From: Diprion similis
Lineage: Eukaryota > Arthropoda > Insecta > Hymenoptera > Diprionidae
Direction: 5' to 3'
DNA: 64,000 nt
Assembly: GCF_021155765.1 (NCBI RefSeq)
Contig: NC_060110.1
Coordinates: 19,800,001-19,864,000, forward strand
In this document: positions 23,110 to 35,452 of the stretch, in pieces
How the letters are laid out: each line of letters starts with the position of its first letter
Position numbering within the stretch: the stretch's first letter is position 1
The notes under the pieces: generated by a model
The model's database searches: none
Seen by the model: only the letters and a program-made list of their open reading frames with translations
What the model was told of the DNA's origin: nothing
Translations under genes and position numbers: made by a program

Positions 23110-23840
23110 TTTTTGACATATCGATCTCTAAAAAAAAATTGACGACCCTGTGCTTTTTTACAAAAAAGCCCCATCTTAGAATTTTCAAAAACTTAATAAA
23201 ATCGTGTATGTCAAAACAAAAATTTTGAGCCATAAAACAAAGCGGAAGTATTTTTCAAACGATTTTATTCGATAGTACAAGACATACAACGATGAAAAAT
23301 TAATTCTTAATCACAATTTTATGGCATGTGTGTTCTCTACAAGCAGAAAACGGTTTCGCGAATACTGCTTGCGGAAGTACACAATTTATTTCCTTTGTTC
23401 CCGGTATCGGTCTGTCAATTTTGAGTCGATTCTCACCCAACTAATTTTCCGAATATTGTGGTCACATTTAATACGAAACGCGATTACCGCACGGCCAAAG
23501 ATATGCTCGAGAACCGATTCAAAAGTGCTATACTGATACCGGAAGCTCAAATAATACATTGCGTACTTCCACAAGCAGATGAAACGGTATTTGTCAAACC
23601 GTTTTCTGCTTGTGGAGAATACGGACGACATGAAATTCTGAAAAAAAATCAGTCTTCCAGCGTCGTGTACTACCTTATAATATTGCAGAACATAATCCCA
23701 CTGTGTGTTAATGCTCAAAAATTTTATTTTGTCTTACAGTATTTGTCTAAAATTTTCGTGAAATTTTTCAAATTGGTGTTTCTTGTCGAAGAGCAGGTTT
23801 ATGCATTTTTTTTTTGTGAAATCGGCTGGTCCGACAATTA
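23110..23840. repeat. Large imperfect palindrome (about 730 bp)
   Basis: The arms, about 23110-23475 and 23477-23840, are inverted copies centred near 23476 with almost no spacer. Strongest pairs are ACAAGCAGAAAACGGTTT (23339-23356) with AAACCGTTTTCTGCTTGT (23596-23613), GCGGAAGTACACAA with the reverse complement of TTGCGTACTTCCAC, CCGGTATC with GATACCGG, TAGTACAAGAC with GTCGTGTACTA, and AAAATTTTGAGC with CTCAAAAATTTT. Each arm read outside-in can be translated to a similar peptide containing VFSTSRKRF and later FES. Flanking direct repeats are not obvious. It may be a foldback transposon or an inverted duplication of part of an unknown element. Confidence 0.8.
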
Positions 23841-23930
23841 TGAACATCAAAAAAAAAAATATGTATATTTGCAGTCCGTTCTTCTGTACGTTGAATAAAT
23901 TAAAATATAGTGTGTGTCAGTCAGTGGAAA

Positions 23931-23931
<1 letters not shown>

Positions 23932-23992
<61 letters not shown>
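23932..23992. repeat. (AT)n microsatellite
   Basis: About 60 bases of uninterrupted AT dinucleotides, starting about 90 bases after the palindrome ends. Confidence 0.97.
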
Positions 23993-23994
<2 letters not shown>

Positions 23995-26900
23995 CATATT
24001 ATTGTATTCTGAAAAATTGATTATTCTTTTTTCTCAAATAACAAAAACATTTACATAATACGTGTACAGGATGTGTAACAGTAGTTCGATGCATTTTAAT
24101 TTATAATAACGAATTACCAAATCCTTCAATATTACTTTATGTTTATTTTTATATATATTATTTTTAATTTGAAAATTACTAACGTCTGATTCCAATATCG
24201 GCGGACCTTCTTAAGCCTTTGCACAATTTTTCATTAGGTTTCATGCGGAGCTTTTTTGTCCATGCAGCTAGTTTATTCAATGCAGGTACATTCCGGAACC
24301 GCATTTCCTGCACGACTTGTCTGGGGCTAATTCTCTACGCGTTAGTTGTAAATTAGGCTCAGGTACCCACTTTACGATGCAAACGTCAGCTGTTGGCCAT
24401 TTGTATCAGGTCCCTGCAGTGACATTGATGAGTCATAAGAACCGGGCAGGGGCAGCGGTAGCCGGAGAAGAAGCGAATGGAAAGCGTGAGAGAAACGAGC
24501 TGCGCATCGACATTGACAGCTATTATCTCTACACCCTGTTCTACTACCCCTTGTCGCGCGATCTGAATAATAGGTATACATAAGACCGCGGCGCCTGTTC
24601 CAGCAATTATTATTTCTCGACCTCGGTTGTGTTTTTGCAGAAACACGCGCCATTTGTACCGTCCATCAACTACCCGGGAAAGTGAGAAACTGGCAAAAAA
24701 GTGCATTCGCAAGTTTAAGAAAACGGAGGTGTAAATCCCCTGAGAATATCTTTCTCGTTTCCAATATCTTCGTCCATTCGTTACTTTCCTCGGGATCGTT
24801 ATTTATCACAGTTTCGCCCCCGCCCTGTCTTTGTTTGCTGCCTTTTTAATCCGCTCGCTTTTTTCTCTCATCTCCAACCCTCCGCGGCTCTCATACGACC
24901 CGGCGAGATATCGTTCTACGTATCGTTGGAGTGGGAATCAGCCCAGAGGGCAAATCAATCAAGCGGTGATCAATCGCCGCGGGACTGAATTATTCGAGCC
25001 TTGCCGAGTCTCGTCGGAAGTTCCTTGCTCGTCATTCACCCGGATTCCCGTCCGTATCCCCCGAGGATTGATAAACAGGCTCGCAGATTTAACGCCAGTG
25101 TCACGCGCCGCCCCCGACTTAGCTAGGATAAAAGTAAAATTCGTGTATTCGGAAAGCCGTCTCCGGATCACCTGGATCCCCTCGCGCAAGGGGTGAACGG
25201 GAACCTTTCGAGATACAAACTGCGGGGGAGGGCAAGCTCTGCGAAGCTTCGTTGTACTCACTTGAAAGTTTATCTTAGAGTGATCTACATCCCGTCGGGG
25301 ATTCCGTCGCTAGCTCGCTCGCTCAACCCCTCCGTTGTCTTGTTTCAAACGGGCCGTCGCTTTTCTCGCCCTGCAACTTGAAACCGTTCAAAACAAGCGC
25401 GCGCGGGAAATTCAAATCCAGGTCAATGTTCGCAGCCCTCTGAGTACGTTGGACCGACGGTTTCGCGTAAAATATACACGAGTTGTATACATTTTATTAT
25501 GGAATGAGGAAAAGGTAGAAAAGCGGTTCGCAGGTATAGTTCCGGTGTTTGCAGCCGCGGAGACTCGAGATTGTACATCGAAGTCCGTTCTCGTCTGCGG
25601 CCGAGGAACGAGCTGTTCATTTTATAATGAAAATCAACATTGCACGGGGTCCAGCGGGTTCTCTTCGCGCTGGTGCAAAACCGGGCAAATACCCGGGGCA
25701 CTGTGCACAGTGCTGTATTCTTATATTAAAACAACCCAGCCTGGTGATCGCTGAACAAACACAGGGTGCAACCTTGGTTTATTTTTATAAACGACTTGAG
25801 GAAGAAATACGCGACTGGAAACCAGACGGAAACGTAACCGAGAAAACGATCGTTACATCGAGCAGGGGGAATAATAATTAATGGAAAGAAAATTTGCCAA
25901 CATACTCGAAGACTCGAGTTCTCTCCATAAGGCTACAATATCACGTACCACGCCTCAGAGGGGTCTTTTGGATTTGAAATTGCGGTATAAGGTACGACGA
26001 TCTGTGATTACGTCGTAAAAATTCTGATCACATGCTTATCCATCGTGTACCTTTTTTCCCCTCGACTTTGCGACGTGAATCAGAAACCTCGTTCCCATGT
26101 GTGATTTCAGGGGTGGCATTCCCTCGTTCACCGGAGGTAATTATTCTCATTCCAACTTGTTGCAACGAACCACGTCACTTATATAATTATCCCGATGTAC
26201 CGAACGACGCGATGCTACCGCGAATATCGCCATGGACCTGCAGGCCGGATTCAGCCATAGGATTTGCACTCTTCGTTGTTGCAGGAGAAGCGAGCCGGGC
26301 GACGGTTGTCACGGTGAAAGTTACAGCCTTGCTTCATGGAATTTTATTCTAAATACCTCGCTATAAATTCCTTCAAGTAATATTGGTTTCGTGGTCCTCG
26401 TCCCAACGACGCCAGACTTGCCATCATTCTGAGTTTTCGGCAACCAGATTCGCCGACTGCCTTTGCTCCTGGACTCTAAAACAGATTGCATTCTTTTCTC
26501 GCTACAGCCTCTTCTCTTTGTATTCAATTTATCAAGATATATGACTGTCATTCTCTCTCTCTTTCTCCCTCTGTTTTTTCACTCCCTCGATTGCTCTTTC
26601 TTTCTCCGTAATTCTCCTTGCCCAACGCTCCAACCTTACGACGTCTGCAGAAGGCACTTCGCATCAGTTTACTCCGCTCTTGCATCTGTAATTGTGCATG
26701 ATTCATCCTCGCTCTTATTATTTAACACGTTACGAAACATGAGATGGGTAAAGATGTTGCGGAATTCATTCTCTCCGGATTTAATTTTGTCCCGTCATAG
26801 TTTTACTGTTCTTAGAACATTGGTGTTGGTATTTCCGTTTGAGAATTCCAAGTTCCATCAAAGCTTCGCTCATTACAAACCTTTGCCCTATTTCATTGTG

Positions 26901-28013
26901 AATTCACTATCTAACTGCCTAGCGAAATAGCGATTACAAAATTAAATTCCAAGCTAACTTATTGTTGGTAACAAGTGAATAATAATACGAATTCATAAAT
27001 AATCTTACATAATTAGAGTCACAGCTCGTCACATGATACCCGTATGATCACCGCCAGCTAAGAACATAATCAATATAGTAACGTGCATGCTTGTAACGCC
27101 CTGAGATGTACATGTTAAATTCCCCCGGTAGTTGCAGGCGTATTCGTTAGGTACTCGGGATACCCGAAATCCTACTCAGGCATCAATATAAACTACCGGA
27201 TTGTGAGCAGCGGGAAACGATGCTCACAAAATTAGCTGAATGACCTGCGATAGGACCGAATACCCGTTACTTATTCGACGAGACTGGATTATATAGCTGT
27301 TGCAGAAAAGCGAAGCCAGCTGTACAACCCATGGCCTATCTGTATTTCCGGAGGAGTGCCAAGTAAGGATTACGTCAGACAGTGCCTGCTTTTTACCGGC
27401 CGGAAGACACCGGCACTTAAACCAACGCTGGGCTATTAGCCTGCTTATAATAAATATGAAATAAATGCTGTTTCTTCGTAGTATGTTGTTCACCTGACCT
27501 GTTGAATCCCACAAATTGACTTGATTCCTGCTCATCGTTTTCACTGTAGTTCCACGAATTGCAATATCGTTCATTTAAGCCGGGTTACCAAAACTCGACA
27601 AAGATATCATCAAGTAATCAAAAGATTACATCAAGTCTTTTACGTCGACTGCGCCACTTCACTGCTGGATTGTTATCCAGAATTTTCGAGTGCGTTGTTC
27701 CTATCTGTCTTTTGGTCTAATCTCATTCACCGCGGTCAAAAGTCACAAACATTTCTAACTCCTGTGCTAACTTCCAACCTTGACCGCTTTCGAAGTAATG
27801 CGAGTCGAAAAAATAATTAATAAATATTCATAGACAATTTGCATTCCCAATGAACTTGATTATATCTCTATTGGAAAATCACTGTGAAACCTGATTCTCG
27901 AATAGAGATTGATTCTCGCCTCAAGATATGTTTGATCGCAAGTCAAGAAGCAGCACATTATCTGCCAACTCGCTTAACGAGCCTCGTCAGAAATTCATAT
28001 CAGGCGACTTGAC
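23993..28013. other. Intergenic, no gene seen
   Basis: Several open frames above 100 codons occur, for example 24831-25196, 25335-25754 and 26463-26930, but their translations are arginine-rich or low in complexity and show no family signature. No repeats stood out. Confidence 0.5.
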
Positions 28014-28274
28014 CTTCGGCTTCAGAAGTATCGTCCATAGACGGTTGACTGGTAAACGGAGAAGATTAATAATCCGGTTTCACGAATTGATAACGTCTCT
28101 GTTGCGTGAGAGATGGCAGAAGCGATAATTAAAAGCGGCGAACTGACAAGTTGCGGTGATCTGTGAACCAGGGATCAGTTATCCACGCTCTGCTCGACGG
28201 ACTGCGAATCAGCCAGTGCTTGTCTCTCGATTCCTGCTGTTTATCATCGCGGTTTGACGATCCAGCCGATCATC
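28014..28274 (+). promoter_or_regulatory. 5' flank and leader of the downstream CBM39 gene
   Basis: This segment precedes the ATG at 28275 and is duplicated at 20921-21141, which suggests that it was part of the duplicated gene unit. A TCAGTT initiator-like motif lies in GGGATCAGTTATCC near 28170, roughly 100 bases before the ATG. I found no convincing TATA box or NF-kB site by eye. Confidence 0.5.
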
Positions 28275-28461
28275 ATGGGGAGGAAAAGGTTTGCCCTTAT
28301 GGCGGTATTGGTCACGAGCATTATCGTAAACGTTGACAGTTACGATACGCCCACGCCTCTTATTGAAGTATTGAAGCCTTACGGATTTCGCGTATCAATT
28401 CCTGACTCGCCTGGCGTTGAGCTGTTTGCTTTCCACGGCAACATCAACGAGAAAATGGTTG
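28275..28461 (+). CDS. Secreted CBM39-only glucan-binding protein, exon 1
   Basis: Exons 28275-28461 and 28664-28917 join in phase 1 to encode 146 residues. Residues 1 to about 22 are a signal peptide (basic MGRKR, then ALMAVLVTSIIVNV). Residues 27-118 match the CBM39 domain that begins insect GNBP/beta-GRP proteins, which bind beta-1,3-glucan of fungi and some bacteria and trigger Toll or prophenoloxidase signalling. Conserved features are VLKPYGFRVSIPD, GVELFAFHGNIN, SVDI (Asp72), NGRWTY and LYFWTHV (Trp99); in moth homologues an Asp and a Trp at the corresponding places are, from memory, in the glucan-binding face. The family usually has about 450-500 residues with a C-terminal GH16-like domain; here it stops after an Asp/Glu-rich tail. 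ATG context CATCATGG is good. Donor GTAAGT at 28462. It is the intact member of a tandem pair and likely acts extracellularly in haemolymph or gut. Confidence 0.9.
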
Positions 28462-28663
28462 GTAAGTAACACGACGTCTAGTCTAGAACAGAGTTACGTA
28501 TTAATTCAGAATTAGAATCGCTGAGTCAGTGAGTTGGACTATTCTGCAGAATATCTTACCTTCCACCTTCCGATTGAGGTGGATTTTAAACGGACGAGCA
28601 CTAAAGCGTGGACATTCTTTACCAGCGAACAATTTCCGCTAATGAAGTATGTATTTTGACTAG

Positions 28664-28917
28664 GCAACGAAGCCGGGACGTACTCCGTGGACATCACTAC
28701 AAAAAAAAACGGACGATGGACCTACACTAATCCGACGGCCTCGCTGAATCCAGGAGACACTCTGTACTTCTGGACCCACGTGCGTGTCAATGGAGTCGGA
28801 TACGAGAAACTATTTCAAGAATTTCACGTGCCCGAGGAGACTCCTGAGAATGATGGTGACTCAAACGATGACAAACCTCAGTCAGAAGATGAAGATGTAT
28901 TCACTTTTTCTCCGTAA
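28664..28917 (+). CDS. Secreted CBM39-only glucan-binding protein, exon 2
   Basis: Begins after the acceptor TTGACTAG (AG at 28662-28663) and completes Gly63. It carries the second half of the domain (EAGTYSVDIT, NGRWTYTNP, LNPGDTLYFWTHV, FQEFHVPEE) and then a 26-residue tail rich in Asp, Glu, Asn and Ser (NDGDSNDDKPQSEDEDV), ending FTFSP and TAA at 28915-28917. No downstream exon resembling a glucanase-like domain is visible, and an AATAAA follows closely, so the lone-domain structure seems real. The 202-bp intron is itself very similar to the intron of the upstream copy, which implies a fairly recent duplication. Confidence 0.9.
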
Positions 28918-29019
28918 GAATCATCGATTGTGATCTGAAGTTACGAACAATTATTACTGCACATTATTGATTCCCTTAATTACTCCTTGAATGTGTAATC
29001 TTTTTTTACGGCTCAAAGG

Positions 29020-29025
29020 AATAAA
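29020..29025 (+). promoter_or_regulatory. Poly(A) signal of the downstream CBM39 gene
   Basis: AATAAA 103 bases after the stop codon, in sequence homologous to the 3' end of the upstream copy. Confidence 0.75.
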
Positions 29026-29415
29026 ATAATTTCAACATTAATAGATATGGCATTTTCGACATTGAATGATATGAAAATTCGTACATCTTGCCTAACGTTG
29101 TAAATTCGTTCTCTTCTCTAACCATCCACGTGGATTTGATAACCAGAGAATACTTACGTGAATACGTCGTAATACTACAGGTCGCCATGGGGATGAAAGC
29201 CCGTAACTCAATTAGGCATATTGGTAGGAAATACTTGACTGTGTCTTCGGAGTTGCGATACGCCAACTCCTCTCTCGTTCAGCTGATGAGGGGTTTGGAG
29301 TGTCTACTGCTCACTCACTCTGTCTTAGCTTTGAGCTTTTTGAGTTGGGCTGGGAAATATTGAAGCGGAGATGAAAGGTACGAACTTTGACGCACGCGCC
29401 CAAAGGAACCTCAGT

Positions 29416-29466
29416 CACTCTCTCTCTCTCTCTTTCTCTCTATCACGCTCTCTCTCTCGCTGTCTC
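29416..29466. repeat. CT-rich microsatellite
   Basis: CT dinucleotides with a few TTT and CG interruptions. Confidence 0.9.
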
Positions 29467-29922
29467 TCGTTCCTCTTTCCCTCGGAGTCAGCATAAAACA
29501 GAATACCGTATCGAATTAATACTGTCCCGAGACTTTCTCATAACGTTAAGTGGAATTAAACTGCAAGTCGCATGCGACTCTCTTCCTCCGACGACTGAAC
29601 GTTCAGCCAACAGGCAACAACGGGGCCCGAGGGCCAATCAACGTCGGGCAGGTGATGGACCGTCCAATTTCCCGATTCTCAGGTAGGCTATGTATCATTC
29701 GGTGTTCGGTACAACAGAGCTCGTTCTGAGAGGATTTTAATCAATGATCGACGAGGTGCGACAACAAGAAGGAGACTGAATCGGAATTCAATTTGCACAC
29801 CACCATAAACAGCCCGGCTCTTCCACCTCTCGGTCCGATCCATGCAGACTTCGTCTCCGCCTCTGCATTGCGCAGCAATTTCGCATAAACAAGGATCGCG
29901 TCGAGGAGTGCTCGGCCCCGAT

Positions 29923-29954
29923 GCAACAGCGGCAGCAACAGCAGCAGCAGCAGC
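29923..29954. repeat. CAG/CAA trinucleotide repeat
   Basis: Encodes a short poly-Gln in one frame. No gene context supports translation. Confidence 0.85.
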
Positions 29955-30168
29955 TCGTTTCGTTAAATTCGACAAGGCGAGACGCCCGTGAACGACAAAT
30001 GCATGGAGGAACGCGAGGAGCGAGGAACAGAAGGAGCAAAAAACCGACGTCACTGATCGACCTTCGGCATCCGTTTCCGCTTCAATTTGTCCACGTCTAC
30101 CTGCACAACGGAAGAGGCTCGCGTTTTGTGGAAAAATAACTCAGCTCTACCAGCACCATGCACATAAT

Positions 30169-30194
30169 CCCCCCCCCCCTCCCCCCCCCCCCCC
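30169..30194. repeat. Poly-C tract (C11-T-C14)
   Basis: A long homopolymer, prone to sequencing length errors and able to form G-quadruplex on the opposite strand. Confidence 0.9.
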
Positions 30195-33100
30195 TTCAAC
30201 CGTCATCTTCCACTCCGTGCTAGTCGACCATCTTCCGCACGTAGCTCGGGGGTGGCACGAATACCTTTCGATTACATATAACCGCAGTGCGGCGCCGCCG
30301 CCCCCGGAAACCCGCACGTATTTAACCGTTGTATAACTGACTCGAATAAGAGCCAATATTTGCCCACGTCACCGGGTAATCTTCCTTGCTCCGCGTATGC
30401 TGAAGGAGAACCATGTGCAGGCTTCTTCTCGCGTACCTTCCCTTCCATCCCGATTCCACCCTCACCGAGATCTCGCCTCCCGGCGAAGATTCCCCCCGAG
30501 GTAGACGCGTGGCTGTCTTCAGGAATGCGGCCCACGAAGATCCGACCTCTTCTACACTCTGGGAATTCCGGGTTTTGGAACACCTTGGCAGAAGTGTGGT
30601 GCAGGTTTAATTCGTATATGGCGGGTTTTGTTCCATTTTTGGAATTCCGTGTCACGAAACCCCCGTCATTTTCATCGGTCTTTCAATTTCAGCGGAAGCT
30701 CGCTGAGCAACCGAGCTAGCTTTTTACACCCCAGCTTCCACCGGGGTACAAGACTGATCGTTCTACTGTTTTTTCAAATGCAATATTAAGAAATTGGTGG
30801 ATGGAGACAATGAGGTGTCACGGGAATCCCCGCAGGATGAAACCGCGAGACAACGACGGTCATTTATTTGGCTTTCGTGGCTTAGGGCGAAGACGATATT
30901 GCAAAGCTTCGCGGGACGCGTGCACGACACGGGCCAAAGTGCACTGGCCCCGTCCTCGTCGTTGGGTGACAGAAGCGTCTTGCGTGGCTCGGTTGAATGA
31001 CTCAGCCCCATTTCTCATCGGGACAAATGACCCCGGTTCCGCTTGTTAACCCCGTCCGGCATGCTGCTTGCACGTTTCAGGTACACGCGTAACCTGCCTT
31101 CGTAGCGCAGTTTGTCATTGAAGGATTTGCGCATCCCAGTTTGGAAGAGGGCGAATTCGTTGGGACTCTTCGAGCTTGCACACAACGGGAAATCAAAAAT
31201 GACCGCGTCTCGCACCACCCTGTACAGCCTTTTTATTATATCGGCCATTCACCAGCCCGGCATTGTGCTCTCGTCCTTGTCATTTGACCGACTCGTGGAC
31301 TGGCTAAAGCGCCGCGTCAAAGCACCACTAACGAGCTAATTATCCCTGAGCAACCCTTCGTGCCGCCACCGTCCTTCCGACACCCTTCCGCTGCCACGCG
31401 TCGAGAACCCCTTGAATTCCAACCTAGCTCACTCCACGCGAGCCACGAGCCAAACTCAAGCCAAAAGCTTTCATCCCCCCACCCCGTTGGGCCTCTCTCT
31501 ATGACCCTCTACCCATCTCTACAACAACACGTTACTTGTCCGACGCTGGAGTAACGTGCAGAGATGGAGGAGTGACGTGATCACTGACATTCACAGATCT
31601 TTGAAAGTTCGAGTTATAGTCGAGCGGGCGAAAGGCATTCGTGGATTATGAGTATACAAGAACAATTACTCGTGAAGGATGGAATAAAAGAGGAAATCGA
31701 AAGCTGACAGGGTCTTTTTTTGGGAGTGGAGTTTCGTCCTCTGATCTTGATAGAGTGAGTCCTAAAAGTTGAAGGATTGGATTCCAAGGTCCCTCTTATT
31801 TCCGAGAGGCGGCATAGAAAGTGAGGTGAAAAGGATCTGGAGGTGGATAAAAGTGCAAAGACTGCAGGGAGAGCCGGAGAGTGTAGAAACGCAGCGAAGG
31901 TCGGGGAACAAGGCGTAGAAGGTGGGCGCAAGTACATGTGATATTACATCGAGCAAGTGTAGAGAAGAAGTAGCGAGTGAACAATATGTTCCGAAATTGT
32001 TTTACCCCGGCAAAGAAAAGATAAAAATGTTCAGCTTGCCTCCCGGCAAGGAGGAGTAACTTTTGCGGGATGTGATGTGGAAAATTGGATTCAAGTTTGG
32101 GGCGGAGCCACGCGCGGGTGTATACCTATAGTATGAAGAGACACGGGGAATAAGGCGGAAGAGGACAGACCTAGCGGAAGACGATATGTAGTCATGGTTC
32201 GTGCGACGGTTTACCGGTTCGTCTCCCGTTCCACTTTTGCGGTTCGGCTCTTGCACCGATGATAGGCTGCGCTGTGAGGATTCGAGACGTATTTCATGGC
32301 CCGCGACTCAACCCACGCGCATCATTCGCCTCCCGAGCTGAAAAGATTTCATCTCGAATCCCAGCCATCAACTTTCGCAACAAAAAAATGATGATAAAAA
32401 AACCTCATTTTCTCATGTCCATATTTACCTACCCTTCTGTGCTGTGAGCTTCGGATATCACGTTCACTCCCCGTGATATACCGATTAGAGAATTACAGGT
32501 ATGCAGGTTTGAATGGAAGTTGATCATAATTAATATAACAATAAACGTGATTTATTGTTAACTAGAAGTTTTCATTGATGAATTGTTATACGAGTATAGA
32601 TTCAAATTTGTTGAGAATAATTCACGGTGTGAAACCGTCCGGATTATACATTGTAGAATGTCGATGTGGTGGGAAAAATATGCAGCTAGGTAGTTGAAAG
32701 GTTGGCCATAGAAAATACGGATGGAAAACTAAAGGACTCGGTGAAAGTTCGCAGAAAATATTTGAGAACCAGATGCGTAGCTGTAAATAACCTCTTAAAG
32801 CCTAGCGAGGATTTTGCGACGCAACATCTCATCTCATAAGTTGGGACCAAACTGAGTTAGTAGTACATCATTCGGGGATATGAGAAGAACCCCACCCATC
32901 CACTTTCGTCCTTTCCCTGTCATATTAAGCTCTTGACTCATCCCGGTGTGTCTATATACACAAGGGGATTGGTCCTCTTTCGTCCAGGCCTCCTTTTCAG
33001 ATGGGCCACTTCCGCTTTCATGTCCACATAAAATGAGCCTTCAATGATCCAGGAAACCCCTTCATCTAGGATCAAAGTCATTCGCGAAACGTTCATTGAT

Positions 33101-35422
33101 CACTATCATGCATTACCTGTGCAAGTCAACGGTATCTGAAAACTCCGAAAAGGAAGCAACTCTTCTGAAATTATCAGGATATGGGCATACTCACAGTTGA
33201 GTACTTCAATGCCTCGATGAGGACTTGGTGAACCGAAGTTAGGAAGAAAATTGCGCACCGAGTCGAACGAAGTAGAAAACTTAGACTAGGACGCTCCTTC
33301 TTGACCATCTATAACTTTGATATTCGACGTAACAGCTCTCGCCGTAACCAAAAGTGTCTTTCACCCTCGGTCTCGGTTGTCGTTGGTCCATCCGAGCATT
33401 CCTGCTTCCAGCTTGGACCCAACGCGAGTTACCTTTTCCTTCTGCGAAGCCTGTGGAAGAGCAACTTTTGAATAAACAGTCACTTCCGGGAAGTTCGTTT
33501 CGACTCGTGACCTTTAACGAACTCCCAGCCGCCAGCTCAGGAAGCTAATCGTTAATTCTAAACCTCGTTCAGGTGAGCTTGGAATTTAGAGATTGTAGCT
33601 CAAAGTTCCCTTGAATTTATAAACATTGGATGAATAGACTTCGACGAACAGGGATAACTATCGACAAGTCCGATGCAGAAAGGTGAATGTGTACATTCAG
33701 AACGAACCTCGTTCGCGATGCAGTTCCACTGCGGCAAAGTTTGATTACAACAATTTCCCTCTTTCGAGTATAGCGGACTATTCTCTGGCTGACCCAATTG
33801 TGCATTCTCCACGTGCGTTCTGCCAACAAATGCCGTTAGTGTCAGCGGTGAGTCGTGATTTAATCCAATCGATCGAACATGACAGGCTCTCCCTGCCTCC
33901 TGAACTTGGAACCCTCGATAACGAACGTCGTGGAAGCTAACCGAGTTAACCAAAATTATGCGTGAATTATCAACTTCTGCGACTGCAAAAATTTCTTGCC
34001 CGTCTTTTTGAAACACCATTATACGCCCCATAAAAGCAAGTCGCACATCTCACCAAGCGAGATTGTTTGCTCCTTCCCGAATTGGAATATAATATGAATG
34101 ACATCTTCGAATGAAATTGATTCGCCTTTTATCTGTCGTTGTATCTGACACCTTATTCGGCCGTCAAAGTTCTTATTTCTCGGCAAGAGATCGGGCCCTT
34201 TCTTCTTCCTGCTATCCCTTTGTTCTCCGTATCTGTTTCTGTTTTCTACTGACAAGACGCCGGTGCCTGTCAAGAGCAGAAAACGTCGATCGTCGTAGTC
34301 GAGCGTTAGAGTACAAAATGTTACATTGTTATTTATTCAGTATATCCACAAGCTTGGAAGTCTTTGAGTTGACGAGTTCCAACTGCACGTGACGGAATTT
34401 AGGAGCGTTACACGCCAGCGACGTAACTCTTCCACTGACGGCAAACCTACCCGAAAAGTTTTCGGCACAGCTCATCGTCAATTATTCAACACGCTTAAGT
34501 CATTATACACAAGGTTCGAGACGGGGCTCGGAGATCCGAAACTTTATGTTGTTTATCAGCATCTCGAATCACCCAAAGCAGTTCATCTCCAACATCAAGC
34601 CAAGTCCATCCAATTCGAAGTCTTCAACGTGTTTTTACCCGGAGCTGCCGGCATTATCGTTGATCGATTTTACTTCCATAGCAGAAAAATACCTTTGAAC
34701 TAAAATTTGGTAATCACGTCATTGTTCCAACCTGTACCCGTGAATATCCAATGTCAATGAGATTGAGCGTCACCGTCTCAATGGTATCGGTGACTTGCAG
34801 TAGCTGATCGAGGTCAACGTTGACCCAGCTCTCAATTTATACACAGTAAACTGAAAATTCTATTTAGTCAATAATAATTATGAACATCAGCTCGTCACTC
34901 AGCCAACACTGGGCACCTGTTGCCACCGGATTTACATTTTAATTGAGACTCAAGCTTCCCCCAAGTTTAATCGTTGCACACTTTCATCTTGAAATAATTA
35001 TGTTGACGTCTTTGTAACTTTAAGCCGAGCAAGGCAGGTAAGAAAAAGCAGCACCTTGGAGCTTGGATATCACTTACCCACTCATTCGGCGAAAATAATG
35101 GCCATAATGTGCTTTCTCATAACGTACTATAGGGATTACACGTCGTCGATCAATCGACTTAACGCCACACAAATGGAAATTGAAATCGAAGCGAAGAGAC
35201 TGCGTTTTGTGTGTTGAGAAGTAAATGACAAAGCGTAAGTATAGCCGGAGAGGGACTGAGGGGTATAGTAGACAATCGATTGGTAACTGGAAAGCCAACA
35301 AATGGGTAGCGAGTACTTACCCACGAGTTGGCTGGATATGCAGCCCGGCATACTAATGGCGAATATTTTCCCCGAGTTTCCTTTCACGGAGTATTTGAAA
35401 AGAGCCCGAGAAATATACGTTT

Positions 35423-35452
35423 ACTATACTATATACTATACTATACTATACA
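35423..35452. repeat. ACTAT/ATACT short tandem repeat
   Basis: Five to six units of a pentanucleotide with one ATAT interruption. Confidence 0.8.

Noticed and set aside
24831..25754. Plus-strand open frames of 121 and 139 codons
   Set aside because: Basic, low-similarity translations with long frames on both strands, consistent with CpG-rich composition.
29921..30139. Poly-Gln protein from the CAG repeat
   Set aside because: A microsatellite translation with no neighbouring coding signal.
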